Shown piece after piece: positions 13,338-21,528 of a stretch of 32,685 nt of DNA. Where the stretch lies: contig CACXIM010000055.1 of the NCBI GenBank assembly GCA_902767725.1, forward strand, positions 1 to 32,685. The letters are read 5' to 3'. Position 1 is the stretch's first letter, and each line of letters starts with the position of its first letter. This DNA is from an uncultured Bacteroidia bacterium (GTDB lineage: Bacteria > Bacteroidota > Bacteroidia > Bacteroidales > F082). The translations under genes were made by a program, and so were the position numbers. The notes under the pieces are model-generated. The model had not been told where the DNA came from, did not search any database, and saw only the letters and a list, made by a program, of their open reading frames with translations.

Positions 13338-14681
13338 TCATTCATTCACAATGGAATACGTCACTTCCAACCTCATCTTCTCATCTACTGGTGCCTCAGG
13401 ACCATTGATGATGTAACGTGTCGCGTTGTAGGCCGCACCATTGATACCCAAACTCAGCCCAAGGTTATCTTTCTTGCCATCGATCATTTGTTGCAGATAT
13501 TCCGTGATGCGGAAACTCACTGCCTGCTTGCTTGAGCTGTAGGTACCGTCAAAGAAAGCGCTGCCTTCAAGATAATCAGGCAAGAGATAGGTAGTCGTAT
13601 CGGAGCCGAAACCTACCAACAGGAAGTTTTTCGGAGTTTTAAAAATGGAATCCGTCAATGCAGCATTGGCAGGTAGGATAAGTTTGGCTTCGTTGACCAC
13701 CAGACGACAACCTTCCAAGGTATCCGTCCAATGACTCAGGTTGGGGAACAACACCTTGGCCCTCACTCCACCCATGGTCTGCAGGTAAATGTCCGACTGA
13801 CCCAAGGCCTCCTGACCATCCAGCAGCTGGCTCACAAACTCAGGACTACCTTGCGAATAGTCGTGATCGAAATGATTGAAATAGGTATCGGAAGACGTCA
13901 CATAGAAATTATAGCGCATGGGCTTATCAGGCGTAGCCGCATTGTGATAGTAAAGCTGCAACAAGGTATACGTGTTGTTCGTCAGGTTGATGGAACTGAT
14001 GGCGCCATCGAGGCTTACAGGAGCGCAAGTCACATAAAGTCCCTTGAAGTATTGCTTAAAGAGGTCGGGACGTGAGAAAGCCGTGGTGTCCAGATTAACC
14101 AACTGGTTGCCCAACTCTTGACTCAACGGGATCCGAATTACAGGCTGGGGTATAGTGTCGTTACCTATGATGTTTACCTTAGTCTTAGGTCGAGGGCTAA
14201 ATTGGCACCCATTGGCATGGTCAATGCTACCTGTGGCCACCGTCGAATGACTATAATAATTGTTTTCAAACGAAAGCGAGTCTGTCAACTCATAGGCATG
14301 CACTGTCTGCATCACCGTGGTGTCGCCATAGTAGTCCACAAGACAAAGCTGTAGCACCAACGAATCGACCACCGGGTTGCTTCCAAAGCTCTGTCCAGCT
14401 ACCGAAGGACGAAACTGGGTATAGAAGCCTGCTTCGGTATTGCCGAAAACAGGGTCTTTCATGGCACCCAGCAAGGCGTTGGATGAATTGTCAGTCGCCA
14501 CAGAGTCGAGGTAGGAATGGCAAACAATTTCAGTGGTGTCGGTATGATAAATGCTAATATAGCTATCGTCGGAAATAAGATTGTTTCCAATCGTCTCGGG
14601 CGATTTCTTGCACGAGGCAAAAGCCATCATGCCAATCATTAACGCCAAGCCAATCAGAGCGGTTGAATGATGTGTTTTCAT
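13338..14681 (-). CDS. DUF4270 lipoprotein
   Basis: A 447-residue predicted lipoprotein of the Bacteroidetes DUF4270 family, function unknown. The N-terminus has a hydrophobic segment ending in the lipobox-like MMAFASCKK, placing the lipidated Cys near residue 24. The family start follows: ETIGNNLISDDSYISIYHTDT, then LLGAMKDPVFGNTEAGFYTQFRP. The rest is mostly beta-rich without recognised catalytic motifs. It follows the short glycogen-synthase-like gene by 54 bases on the same strand; I recall this gene pair as common in Bacteroidales. It is probably exposed at the outer membrane, and no substrate can be inferred. Confidence 0.88.
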   Translation of the reverse strand: MKTHHSTALIGLALMIGMMAFASCKKSPETIGNNLISDDSYISIYHTDTTEIVCHSYLDSVATDNSSNALLGAMKDPVFGNTEAGFYTQFRPSVAGQSFGSNPVVDSLVLQLCLVDYYGDTTVMQTVHAYELTDSLSFENNYYSHSTVATGSIDHANGCQFSPRPKTKVNIIGNDTIPQPVIRIPLSQELGNQLVNLDTTAFSRPDLFKQYFKGLYVTCAPVSLDGAISSINLTNNTYTLLQLYYHNAATPDKPMRYNFYVTSSDTYFNHFDHDYSQGSPEFVSQLLDGQEALGQSDIYLQTMGGVRAKVLFPNLSHWTDTLEGCRLVVNEAKLILPANAALTDSIFKTPKNFLLVGFGSDTTTYLLPDYLEGSAFFDGTYSSSKQAVSFRITEYLQQMIDGKKDNLGLSLGINGAAYNATRYIINGPEAPVDEKMRLEVTYSIVNE

Positions 14682-14735
14682 CAGGTCGAAAATTAATTGA
14701 GGTTCTTCGTGTGAGATAACTCAAAAACGTTGTCC

Positions 14736-15560
14736 TTATTGTTTCTGAAGGAGAAGGTCATAGAAATCATTGCAAGCCTGGGCATAATGCACCTGCTCCT
14801 GATACGAGAGTACTGGCTTCTTGACGGTTTGCAGATAGGCTGCAATCTCAGGGTTAAGATTCTCTGTACAAACCACGATGCCATCGGAATAATCAATGGC
14901 TGCCTTCGTCAGGTTGACATAGTTGCCTTCCTTGAAATATTTAAGGTCTTTGGCCGTCATGCCTGGCAGTTTCATCATCTTGTCGAACCCAGGCTTGAAA
15001 TCTTCCTTGAAACCGTCGTCGTAAATGGAGTACACAATCTTCGTCTCGTTGAAGAGCGGGTTGTCGCGGACGTTCATGGCGCGTTTGATGTAGACCGGCA
15101 TCAAAGCCGAGATCCACCCGTGACAATGGATGACATCGGGCGACCAGTTGAGTTTCTTCACCGTCTCGATGACGCCACGCGTGAAGAACACGCAGCGATA
15201 GTCATTATCGTCGCTAAACACGCCCTTTTCGTCATACATCAAGTACTTCTTCTTCGTAAAGAAGTCGTCGTTATCGATGAAATAAATCTGCATCCTTGCC
15301 TTCTGGATGGAAGCCACCTTGATGATGAGCGGGTGGTCCGTGTCGTTGATGATAAGGTTCATACCCGAGAGGCGAATCACCTCGTGGAGCTGGTTGCGGC
15401 GCTCGTTGATGACACCATAGCGCGGCATGAAGATGCGGATTTCTTTACCGCTTTCTTGAGTGGCTTGTGGAAGGTAGCGACCGATGAGACTCATCGGGGT
15501 CTCCGGCAGATAGGGTGCAATTTCCTGGTGGACGAATAGTACTCTTGTCTTGCTAGTCAT
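14736..15560 (-). CDS. Short glycogen/starch synthase-like protein (GT5 N-terminal domain only)
   Basis: A 274-residue protein matching the N-terminal Rossmann domain of GT5 glycogen synthases: RVLFVHQEIAPYLP near the start, IRIFMPRYGVINERRNQ, and DVIHCHGWISALMPVYIKR. Full glycogen synthases are about 480 residues and carry the ADP-glucose-binding C-terminal domain, which is absent. The usual N-terminal K-x-G-G-L motif is also not evident. The short form next to DUF4270 recurs in Bacteroidales, as I recall, so it is probably a distinct protein rather than a broken gene. Catalysis is doubtful. A TAATTTTG box lies 24 bases upstream, divergent from the MeaB gene. Confidence 0.82.
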   Translation of the reverse strand: MTSKTRVLFVHQEIAPYLPETPMSLIGRYLPQATQESGKEIRIFMPRYGVINERRNQLHEVIRLSGMNLIINDTDHPLIIKVASIQKARMQIYFIDNDDFFTKKKYLMYDEKGVFSDDNDYRCVFFTRGVIETVKKLNWSPDVIHCHGWISALMPVYIKRAMNVRDNPLFNETKIVYSIYDDGFKEDFKPGFDKMMKLPGMTAKDLKYFKEGNYVNLTKAAIDYSDGIVVCTENLNPEIAAYLQTVKKPVLSYQEQVHYAQACNDFYDLLLQKQ

Positions 15561-15584
15561 GGGCGTTAGTTTGCTTAGAAACTA

Positions 15585-15592
15585 CAAAATTA
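15585..15592 (-). promoter_or_regulatory. -7 box TAATTTTG for the glycogen-synthase-like gene
   Basis: TAATTTTG on the minus strand fits TAnnTTTG and lies 24 bases before the ATG at 15560. Confidence 0.65.
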
Positions 15593-15650
15593 CGCATTTT
15601 TTTTGGAATAACGCAAGAAAAAATTCAAAATTACTGATTTACAATTTCTT

Positions 15651-15729
15651 GACTATGACTTGTGACAATGACTATGACCACTCTATCTCAATAGGAATGC
15701 GGTCATTGTCATAGTCATTAGTCATAGTC
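15651..15729. repeat. Word-based inverted repeat between divergent genes
   Basis: The left arm (15651-15679), built from GACTATGACT and GACAATGACTATGACC, faces GGTCATTGTCATAGTCAT and TAGTCATAGTC (15700-15729). The loop is about 20 bases. It separates the promoters of the glycogen-synthase-like and MeaB genes. Confidence 0.8.
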
Positions 15730-15794
15730 CCAACAATTCAACAATTGACTACGTCGAATTATCATTTCAACACCCAACAATCAACAATAATCCA

Positions 15795-15802
15795 TATCTT
15801 TG
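15795..15802 (+). promoter_or_regulatory. -7 box TATCTTTG for the MeaB GTPase gene
   Basis: TATCTTTG lies 32 bases ahead of ATG 15835 and excludes the earlier in-frame ATG at 15745 as the natural start. Confidence 0.75.
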
Positions 15803-15834
15803 CAAACTCAAACCGCATAACACCACAGCCCGCT

Positions 15835-16953
15835 ATGGAGTACGAACACTTTGAAAATCAGGAACATGAATGGGAATCGAACCTCAAAGTCACCGAAGGA
15901 GTGGAGGGACCCATCCAAGTCAACCCGAACGCTTTGGAGCGTATGAAGCGCCATCACCAGCAGCTCATGCCTTTAGAATACTATGTCGACGGCATCCTCA
16001 AAGGCGACCGTGTGGCATTGAGCAAGGCCATCACCTTGGTGGAGAGTGCCCTGCCCAAGCATCAGGACTTGGCGCAACAGATCATAGCGTCTTGCCTGCC
16101 CCATGCGGGAAAGGCTCTTCGTTTGGGCATTACGGGTGTGCCGGGCGCGGGCAAGAGCACTTTCATCGAGGCTTTGGGCGTGCATCTGTGCAACAAAGGA
16201 CAGAAGCTGGCCGTGTTGGCCATCGACCCGTCGAGTCAACGCTCCAAGGGCAGCATCTTGGGCGACAAGACCCGTATGGAAAGCCTTTCCGTGCATCCCA
16301 ATGCCTATATCCGTCCCTCGGCCTCAGCAGGCACCTTAGGCGGCGTGGCAAGAAAAACCAGGGAAACGATTATCCTTTGTGAAGCAGCGGGATATGATAC
16401 CATTTTTGTGGAGACCGTGGGCGTAGGTCAATCCGAGACGGCGGTGCATTCCATGGTGGATTTCTTCCTGCTCATATTAATCAGCGGCGCCGGCGATGAG
16501 CTGCAAGGCATCAAGCGCGGCATCATGGAGATGGCCGACGGCATCGCAGTGAACAAGGCCGACGGCGACAACGTGATGCGTGCAAACCGCGCCGCCGCGG
16601 AATGTCGCAATGCGCTGCACCTCTTCCCCTTGCCCGAATCGGGACAGGAGACCAATGTACTGACCTGCTCCGCCCTGACGGGATTCCAAATCGACGAGGT
16701 GTGGCAGATGGTCGCCGACCACGTGCAGGCCATCCGCGACAACGGCTACCTTTATAAGAAACGCGCCCAACAAGACGTGCAGATGATGTACGACTCGATG
16801 GACAGCGCCTTGAAAAATGATTTCTACCAAAACCAACTGGTTTCCGACTTGCTTCCTCTAGTCGAAGCCGATGTGCGCGGCCAGCGCATGAGCGCTTATA
16901 TTGGGGCGCAGAAACTGTTGGATGCTTATTTTAATATGCTGAAGAGGGAATAA
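15835..16953 (+). CDS. meaB: MeaB/ArgK-family GTPase, methylmalonyl-CoA mutase chaperone
   Basis: A 372-residue G3E-family GTPase that protects or reloads the B12 cofactor of methylmalonyl-CoA mutase. Walker A GVPGAGKST is at residues 101-109. The DPSSQRSKGSILGDKTRM segment follows, then ETVGVGQSE (switch region) and NKADG (base recognition). The C-terminal helices after about residue 290 match the family dimerisation arm. I place the start at 15835: the promoter box at 15795-15802 lies downstream of the alternative ATG at 15745, and the extra 30 residues would come from repeat-rich leader DNA. The mutase genes are not in the window. The family was once annotated ArgK (arginine kinase), which is not supported. 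Confidence 0.9.
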   Translation: MEYEHFENQEHEWESNLKVTEGVEGPIQVNPNALERMKRHHQQLMPLEYYVDGILKGDRVALSKAITLVESALPKHQDLAQQIIASCLPHAGKALRLGITGVPGAGKSTFIEALGVHLCNKGQKLAVLAIDPSSQRSKGSILGDKTRMESLSVHPNAYIRPSASAGTLGGVARKTRETIILCEAAGYDTIFVETVGVGQSETAVHSMVDFFLLILISGAGDELQGIKRGIMEMADGIAVNKADGDNVMRANRAAAECRNALHLFPLPESGQETNVLTCSALTGFQIDEVWQMVADHVQAIRDNGYLYKKRAQQDVQMMYDSMDSALKNDFYQNQLVSDLLPLVEADVRGQRMSAYIGAQKLLDAYFNMLKRE

Positions 16954-17190
16954 TTATTCCGCCTGTTGTTGGTATTCCTTGGCTTTTGCCTCCTCCCCAT
17001 TAAGCATATACAGCTCATATAGGTTGCGGCAGACTTCTTTGCGGACATTTTCCTGTGCCTCGGTGAGCGGCCCTTCGCCCAATTTGGACAACACGCGCTC
17101 GTATTCCGCTATCAGTTCAGGGCCTTCCTCGCCGTTGGCTTCCATCGTCTTGGCGTTGTTGAAGGCAATCATCCAGTCTTTTAGTGCCAT
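16954..17190 (-). CDS. Small helical hypothetical protein
   Basis: A 78-residue protein I do not recognise. It is highly charged and predicted helical: KDWMIAFNNAKTMEANGEE, then LSKLGEGPLTEAQENVRKEVCRN, and LYMLNGEEAKAKEYQQQ, a pattern resembling a TPR-like pair of helices. There is no signal peptide. It starts 11 bases after the stop of the exported hypothetical gene on the same strand, and its stop abuts the meaB stop with no gap, so it is the end of a two-gene unit. The frame is clean and the composition like that of neighbours, supporting a real gene, but no function can be given. Confidence 0.6.
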   Translation of the reverse strand: MALKDWMIAFNNAKTMEANGEEGPELIAEYERVLSKLGEGPLTEAQENVRKEVCRNLYELYMLNGEEAKAKEYQQQAE

Positions 17191-17201
17191 AATGCTTGGT
17201 T

Positions 17202-17993
17202 TTATTCTTGTTTTTCAATCACGTTCGTTATCCAATCCCAATGGTTTTCCACGACCTCTTCCATGGGATATATCTTTTTCTCTTGGGTATCAATGTAAAA
17301 GAATTTGTCTCCTTTCATGGCAAAATAATAGCCAGGACTCCAAAAAACATAGTCTTTTGAAAAGTCCCAATCTGCCTTTCCAAAAAAAGTAGGAAAACAA
17401 AACACAAAATCTATCACATCGGCTTTAAATAATTTACCGAGAATTTCTTCATAATTATGATCAAGCTCACGTATCGGGTATCCAAACTTGCAAAAAAACG
17501 TGTCTAAATCATGAGAAATATGGAGAATCGTGTCTAAATCATGGGAAACATGGTGAATCTTGGAAAGTCGAGGATATCTCTTAACACAAGAATACGCCTT
17601 GTCATTTACAGTATCAAAAACAAATGAATCATTTACTCTTATTCCAGCCTTCCCTTGTTCTACTAGTTTGACCCAGTCAGCCAAAAACTTTCCGCTCACA
17701 AAATAATTCTTGGTGAACAAGTTAGTGTCAACAAGGGATTCTTCATAGTAGAAATAATTTCCCCCCGGACCCTTATGGCAGTTATAGGTATCATAAACGA
17801 CACAATTTTCTGGCTCAAAAGGGCGGACAAACTCCAACTTGTCATTGTCAAAGATAAAAGCCGAATCCAATTTCGACAAGATGAATTCATGACGTTCCTT
17901 TATCGAAACAGAATCCACGATTCTTTCAAGAAGTGTTTGTGCATTTACCCAAGTCGAGCAAAATATCAGTACAAATAAAATTGATTTTTTCAT
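17202..17993 (-). CDS. Exported hypothetical protein with internal duplication
   Basis: A 263-residue protein with a signal peptide at residues 1-18 (ILFVLIFCSTWVNAQ). I do not recognise a family. It is rich in aromatic and acidic residues, with many Phe/Tyr/Trp near the C-terminus (FGKADWDFSKDYVFWSPGYYFAMKGDKFFYID), suggesting a beta-rich periplasmic or surface protein. A 30-base tandem duplication at 17499-17558 produces two adjacent HVSHDLDTIL/HISHDLDTFF copies, probably recent. The gene is AT-rich against its neighbours. A TACTTTTG box lies 33 bases upstream, divergent from the glutamine synthetase promoter. Confidence 0.75.
   Translation of the reverse strand: MKKSILFVLIFCSTWVNAQTLLERIVDSVSIKERHEFILSKLDSAFIFDNDKLEFVRPFEPENCVVYDTYNCHKGPGGNYFYYEESLVDTNLFTKNYFVSGKFLADWVKLVEQGKAGIRVNDSFVFDTVNDKAYSCVKRYPRLSKIHHVSHDLDTILHISHDLDTFFCKFGYPIRELDHNYEEILGKLFKADVIDFVFCFPTFFGKADWDFSKDYVFWSPGYYFAMKGDKFFYIDTQEKKIYPMEEVVENHWDWITNVIEKQE
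17499..17558. repeat. 30-base tandem duplication in the hypothetical gene
   Basis: Two adjacent 30-base units (17499-17528 and 17529-17558), both beginning CGTGTCTAAATCATG, differ at three positions. They stay in frame and duplicate ten residues. Confidence 0.9.
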
Positions 17994-18026
17994 AGTTCAA
18001 ATCGCTATTTTGTCGTTTTATCGTTG

Positions 18027-18034
18027 CAAAAGTA
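18027..18034 (-). promoter_or_regulatory. -7 box TACTTTTG for the exported hypothetical gene
   Basis: TACTTTTG on the minus strand, 33 bases before the ATG at 17993. Confidence 0.65.
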
Positions 18035-18106
18035 GTAATTTATTTTATAAGCAAAGGAAAAAACGGAAATTTTTGTCTTTTAAACTTTTTATGACGGAAT
18101 ATTCCC

Positions 18107-18114
18107 TATCTTTG
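18107..18114 (+). promoter_or_regulatory. -7 box TATCTTTG for glutamine synthetase
   Basis: TATCTTTG lies 133 bases before the glnA ATG, implying an unusually long leader of about 125 bases that contains the GC-rich repeat at 18127-18197. No other box is seen closer to the gene. Confidence 0.65.
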
Positions 18115-18126
18115 CGCACAATCTGT

Positions 18127-18197
18127 GGACTGCTTCGTGCTTCGCAGTGACGCAAAGCGGCAGAAAGTCCCGCGTCCCGTGTCTCGCAGTCCCGCGT
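18127..18197. repeat. GC-rich repeat cluster in the glnA leader
   Basis: An imperfect hairpin from ACTGCTTCGTG and CTTCGCAGTGAC is followed by repeated GTCCCGCGTC and GTGTCTCGCAGTC words. It resembles the element at 32271-32334 (TGCGTCCCGCA/TGCGAGACGCA). The 71 bases are clearly GC-richer than the AT-rich sequence on both sides. Confidence 0.65.
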
Positions 18198-18247
18198 CAA
18201 ACGAATCTTCAAATTTTGAGTTTTTAAACTTTAAATAGCAAATCGTA

Positions 18248-19759
18248 ATGGACCAAAGAATTGCCATGAACCCCAATCGTCTGGTGCAGTACCTTCAAAA
18301 GCCTGCAGCAGAATTCACTCGCGCCGACATCATCCGTTATTGCGAGGAAAACCAAATCGAATTCGTCAACTTCCACTATTGTGGCTGGGACGGTAAGCTG
18401 AAGACCCTCAACTTCGTGATCCACAGCCTCGAACACCTCGAAAGCATCCTCACCGCCGGTGAGCGCGTCGACGGTTCAAGCCTCTTCCCCTTCATCGAGG
18501 CCGGTAAGAGCGACCTCTATGTGGTGCCGAAGTACAAGACCGCCTTCCTCAACCCCTTCTCAGAGATCCCGACCTTGGACATCCTCTGTTCGTTCTACAA
18601 CCGTGACGGCGAACCTTTCGAAAGCTCACCAGAGCATATCCTCCACAAAGCACACGAAGTGTTCAAGAAGACCACGGGCTTGCAAATGGAGACCATGGGC
18701 GAGTTGGAATACTATATCATCGCCGACGACGAGGAAATCTACGAAGTGCCCGACCAACGTGGCTACCACGAGAGCGCCCCATTCAACAAGTTCACCGAAT
18801 ACCGCGTCGAGGCCATGCGTCTCATCGCCCAAGCTGGCGGCTTGATCAAGTACGGTCACTCCGAAGTGGGTAACTTCACCCTCGACGGTAAGATCTACGA
18901 GCAGAACGAAATCGAGTTCCTGCCCACCAACATCGAAGATGCAGCCGACCAACTCGTGGTCGCCAAGTGGATCATGCGCCAACTGGCCTACGAATATGGC
19001 GTCACCCTGACCTTCGCCCCGAAAATCACTGTGGGTAAAGCCGGCTCGGGCATGCACGTGCACTGCAAGTTCACGAAGGACGGCAAGAGCGTGATGGTCA
19101 CCAAGGGCGAACTCAGCGACTATGGCAAGAAAGCCATCGCCGGCTACATGGACGCCGGTACCTCGCTGCCTGCCTTCGGCAACCCCAACCCGCTGTCGTT
19201 CCTCCGTCTGGTGCCCCATCAGGAAGCCCCGACCTCACTGTGCTGGTCTTACTCCAACCGCAGCGCCTTGGTGCGCGTGCCGCTGGGCTGGATCAACAAC
19301 GGCAAGGACATGGCTGCCAACGCCAACCCGCTGGAAAAGAAGTCGAACAAAGACTTCAGCGAGAAACAGACCTTCGAATGGCGTGCCTCCGACGGTTGCG
19401 CCGACATGTACCTGCTGATGGCTGCCCTCTGCGCTGCCGCTCGTCACGGATTCGAGATGCCCAACGCCCTCGAAGTGGCTGAGAAGACCTACGTCGGCCT
19501 CGGCGTGAACATCCACGACGACAAGAACAAGCAACTGCAAGAGAGCCTCGAGCAACTGCCCGACAGCTGCGTGGCCGCCGCCAAGGAATTGGAGAAAGAC
19601 CGCGAGATTTACACCGCCAAAGGCGTGTTCTCCGACGCCATCATCGACTACATGATCAAGTTCCTCACCGACTTCAACGATGCCCATTTGCGCAAGGATT
19701 TGGGCAACGACACGAAGAAGATCCTGAAATTGGTGAAGGACAACATTCACGTCGGATAA
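18248..19759 (+). CDS. glnA: Glutamine synthetase, type I-like
   Basis: A 503-residue glutamine synthetase joining ammonia to glutamate using ATP in the cytoplasm. An N-terminal beta-grasp domain covers about residues 18-105 (IEFVNFHYCGWDGKLKTLNF, VDGSSLFPFIEAGKSDLYVVP). Catalytic landmarks follow: ETMGELEYYII (metal-binding glutamates), KAGSGMHVHCKF, NPNPLSFLRLVPHQEAPT and ALVRVPLG. Length fits type I, not the ~730-residue type III also found in Bacteroidales. I see no tyrosine-containing loop like the adenylylation site of the E. coli enzyme, so control by that route is unlikely (inference). ATG 18266 is a possible alternative start. The codon use is strongly biased, as in highly expressed genes. 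Confidence 0.93.
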   Translation: MDQRIAMNPNRLVQYLQKPAAEFTRADIIRYCEENQIEFVNFHYCGWDGKLKTLNFVIHSLEHLESILTAGERVDGSSLFPFIEAGKSDLYVVPKYKTAFLNPFSEIPTLDILCSFYNRDGEPFESSPEHILHKAHEVFKKTTGLQMETMGELEYYIIADDEEIYEVPDQRGYHESAPFNKFTEYRVEAMRLIAQAGGLIKYGHSEVGNFTLDGKIYEQNEIEFLPTNIEDAADQLVVAKWIMRQLAYEYGVTLTFAPKITVGKAGSGMHVHCKFTKDGKSVMVTKGELSDYGKKAIAGYMDAGTSLPAFGNPNPLSFLRLVPHQEAPTSLCWSYSNRSALVRVPLGWINNGKDMAANANPLEKKSNKDFSEKQTFEWRASDGCADMYLLMAALCAAARHGFEMPNALEVAEKTYVGLGVNIHDDKNKQLQESLEQLPDSCVAAAKELEKDREIYTAKGVFSDAIIDYMIKFLTDFNDAHLRKDLGNDTKKILKLVKDNIHVG

Positions 19760-19775
19760 TTCAACGGTTTGTCTG

Positions 19776-19803
19776 GTAGAGACGTAGCGCGCTACGTCTC
19801 TAC
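19776..19803. repeat. 28-base palindrome, copy 3 of 3, perfect
   Basis: A perfect palindrome with 14-base arms (GTAGAGACGTAGCG and its complement), 16 bases after the glnA stop and 24 bases before the glycosyltransferase ATG. No T-run follows, so it is a stem without a classical terminator tail. Confidence 0.92.
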
Positions 19804-19827
19804 AAACCGACCGATAATAACAATGCC

Positions 19828-21528
19828 ATGACAAAGGACAAGATATTCAATTGGAGATTTTGCCTTTGTTGTGGCATTTTCATTTGGTTTATCATCAACC
19901 TCCTACAGGGCATCTTCACCGAAATTCAGGAAGACGAGGCTTATTATGTCCTTTATGGAGAGCATCTCGCTTGGGGCTATTTCGACCATCCGCCCATGGT
20001 GGGGCTAATGACCTTTTTGAGCAGCATTTTCTTTTCGGGCACTTTGGGCGTGAGGTTTTTCACGATTATTGCGTCTTGTTTGTCGATGTGGGTGATGTGG
20101 GAGATTGCGGATCAAGTCCGCAATGACCCCATGAAAAAGAGCCCCTTATTATTCTTAGTCCTAGCATACTCCATCGTGATGTTCAACATCTACGGCTTTG
20201 TCACCACACCTGATGCGAGCTTGATTCTGTTTTCCGCACTGTTTTTGCTTGTCTATCAGCGCTATCTGGAAAACAAGTCATGGAAAAATGCCTTATTGAT
20301 GGGCCTATTCATGGCTTTGATGGTCTACAGCAAGTATCACGCTTTCTTGCTTTTTGGCCTAATCGTGCTATCCAACCTCAAGTTGTTGAAAGACGGCAAG
20401 TTTTGGGTGGCCTGCCTTTTGGCTTTGGCCTTGCTGATGCCACATATCCTTTGGCAGGTCAACAATGACTTTCCGAGCTTCAAGTACCATCTAGCTGGGC
20501 GCAACGAATCGTTCCGCTGGAGCTATTTCTTGGAGTATCTGCCCAATCAACTGCTCATTTTCAATCCGTTTACGTTTGGGGCGGTGGTGTATGTATTGAT
20601 TAAGTACCGCAGTAACAATGCATTCGAACGTGGCATGCGGTTTATCCTGGTTGGTTTCTTTTTCTTCTTCTGGCTGATGGCTTTTCGCGGACATGTGGAG
20701 CCACACTGGACCATCGTTTGCGTCATCCCAGTAGTGGTTTTGGTTTACCGCAAAGCATTGATTGATGAGAAGCTGAGGAAATACGCTAAGTTCTTCATCC
20801 TTCCCTCCCTCCTCTTGGTTTTGGCCTTCAGAATCCTCTTGTTGACGCCTCTGGCCGACCGTTTTGGCTATCACGGCAAGGAGCCTTATTACAAGGCTAT
20901 CGAGCAGGTGGCGGGCGACCGTCCCGTGGTATTCCGAGGCTCGTTCCAAGAGCCTGCCCTCTACCATTATTTCACAGGCAAGGAGAGTTCAACACTGCAA
21001 TGCTATTACGATCGCATGACGCAATACGACCTCTGGCAGTTCGACAAGACTTGGATTGGTAAACCCGTGTTCATCTGTGGTCCTGTCAATGGGCGCTCAG
21101 AGACATACTATGTTGGAGGTGTGGAAGTCGAAGGCTTCCTCAGCGATGATTTCTCCTCTGCCAACCGTTTGGTGACCACGTTCAACATCATCAACGCGAA
21201 AAGTGACAAAACGCCCGTGTTCCATCAAGGCGACACTCTCCGCATTGAATTCTCTATCCACAATCCTTGCGAAGCACCAATCGATTTCCACCACAAGGAC
21301 TTTGGTATGGTCATCAAGGCACATTACCTGCCTAGCGATGCCTTCAGCTATTGTTTCTATAAGAAAATCATTGAAATTGATCCTCAAGCCACATATCAAG
21401 GACAGCTCTACACCATTGTCAACGAGGAAGTTAGCATCGGTGAATACCGATTCAACCTCGGGATTGGCGACCGCATCGCATCTTTCGTCACCGAGAAAAG
21501 TGGCGTGAAAATCAGGATTGAGCCCTAA
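19828..21528 (+). CDS. ArnT/PMT-like membrane glycosyltransferase
   Basis: A 566-residue polytopic protein of the GT39/GT83-like superfamily, which moves sugars from lipid-phosphate donors to lipids or proteins on the periplasmic side. The first loop contains the signature ITEIQEDEAYYVLYGEHLAWGYFDHPPM, with the conserved acidic pair at about residue 37 and the DHPP motif. About ten to twelve hydrophobic helices extend to about residue 355; the rest, with DLWQFDKTWIGKPVFICGP, is a soluble C-terminal domain. A short palindrome at 20104-20124 encodes IADQVRN in a loop after a membrane helix and appears inserted. It overlaps the IPExxxVDY gene tail by 17 bases. Acceptor unknown. Confidence 0.85.
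   Translation: MTKDKIFNWRFCLCCGIFIWFIINLLQGIFTEIQEDEAYYVLYGEHLAWGYFDHPPMVGLMTFLSSIFFSGTLGVRFFTIIASCLSMWVMWEIADQVRNDPMKKSPLLFLVLAYSIVMFNIYGFVTTPDASLILFSALFLLVYQRYLENKSWKNALLMGLFMALMVYSKYHAFLLFGLIVLSNLKLLKDGKFWVACLLALALLMPHILWQVNNDFPSFKYHLAGRNESFRWSYFLEYLPNQLLIFNPFTFGAVVYVLIKYRSNNAFERGMRFILVGFFFFFWLMAFRGHVEPHWTIVCVIPVVVLVYRKALIDEKLRKYAKFFILPSLLLVLAFRILLLTPLADRFGYHGKEPYYKAIEQVAGDRPVVFRGSFQEPALYHYFTGKESSTLQCYYDRMTQYDLWQFDKTWIGKPVFICGPVNGRSETYYVGGVEVEGFLSDDFSSANRLVTTFNIINAKSDKTPVFHQGDTLRIEFSIHNPCEAPIDFHHKDFGMVIKAHYLPSDAFSYCFYKKIIEIDPQATYQGQLYTIVNEEVSIGEYRFNLGIGDRIASFVTEKSGVKIRIEP
20104..20124. repeat. Short palindrome inserted in the glycosyltransferase gene
   Basis: Arms ATTGCGGA and TCCGCAAT surround the loop TCAAG. 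The complementary strand reads GTCATTGCGGACTTGATCC, a word I recognise as a dispersed repeat in other bacterial genomes. It is in frame, at about residues 93-99. Confidence 0.7.

Noticed and set aside
15745-15834. ATG 15745 as start of the MeaB protein
   Set aside because: The TATCTTTG box at 15795 lies inside this stretch, and the 30 extra residues have no counterpart in the family.
18626-19219. Minus-strand open frame opposite glnA
   Set aside because: Valine/histidine/glycine-rich low-sense translation typical of a shadow of a strongly biased gene; glnA is clearly real.
2247-19803. CRISPR array, suggested by recurring 28-base units
   Set aside because: The three units are thousands of bases apart, with no regular spacers and no cas genes.
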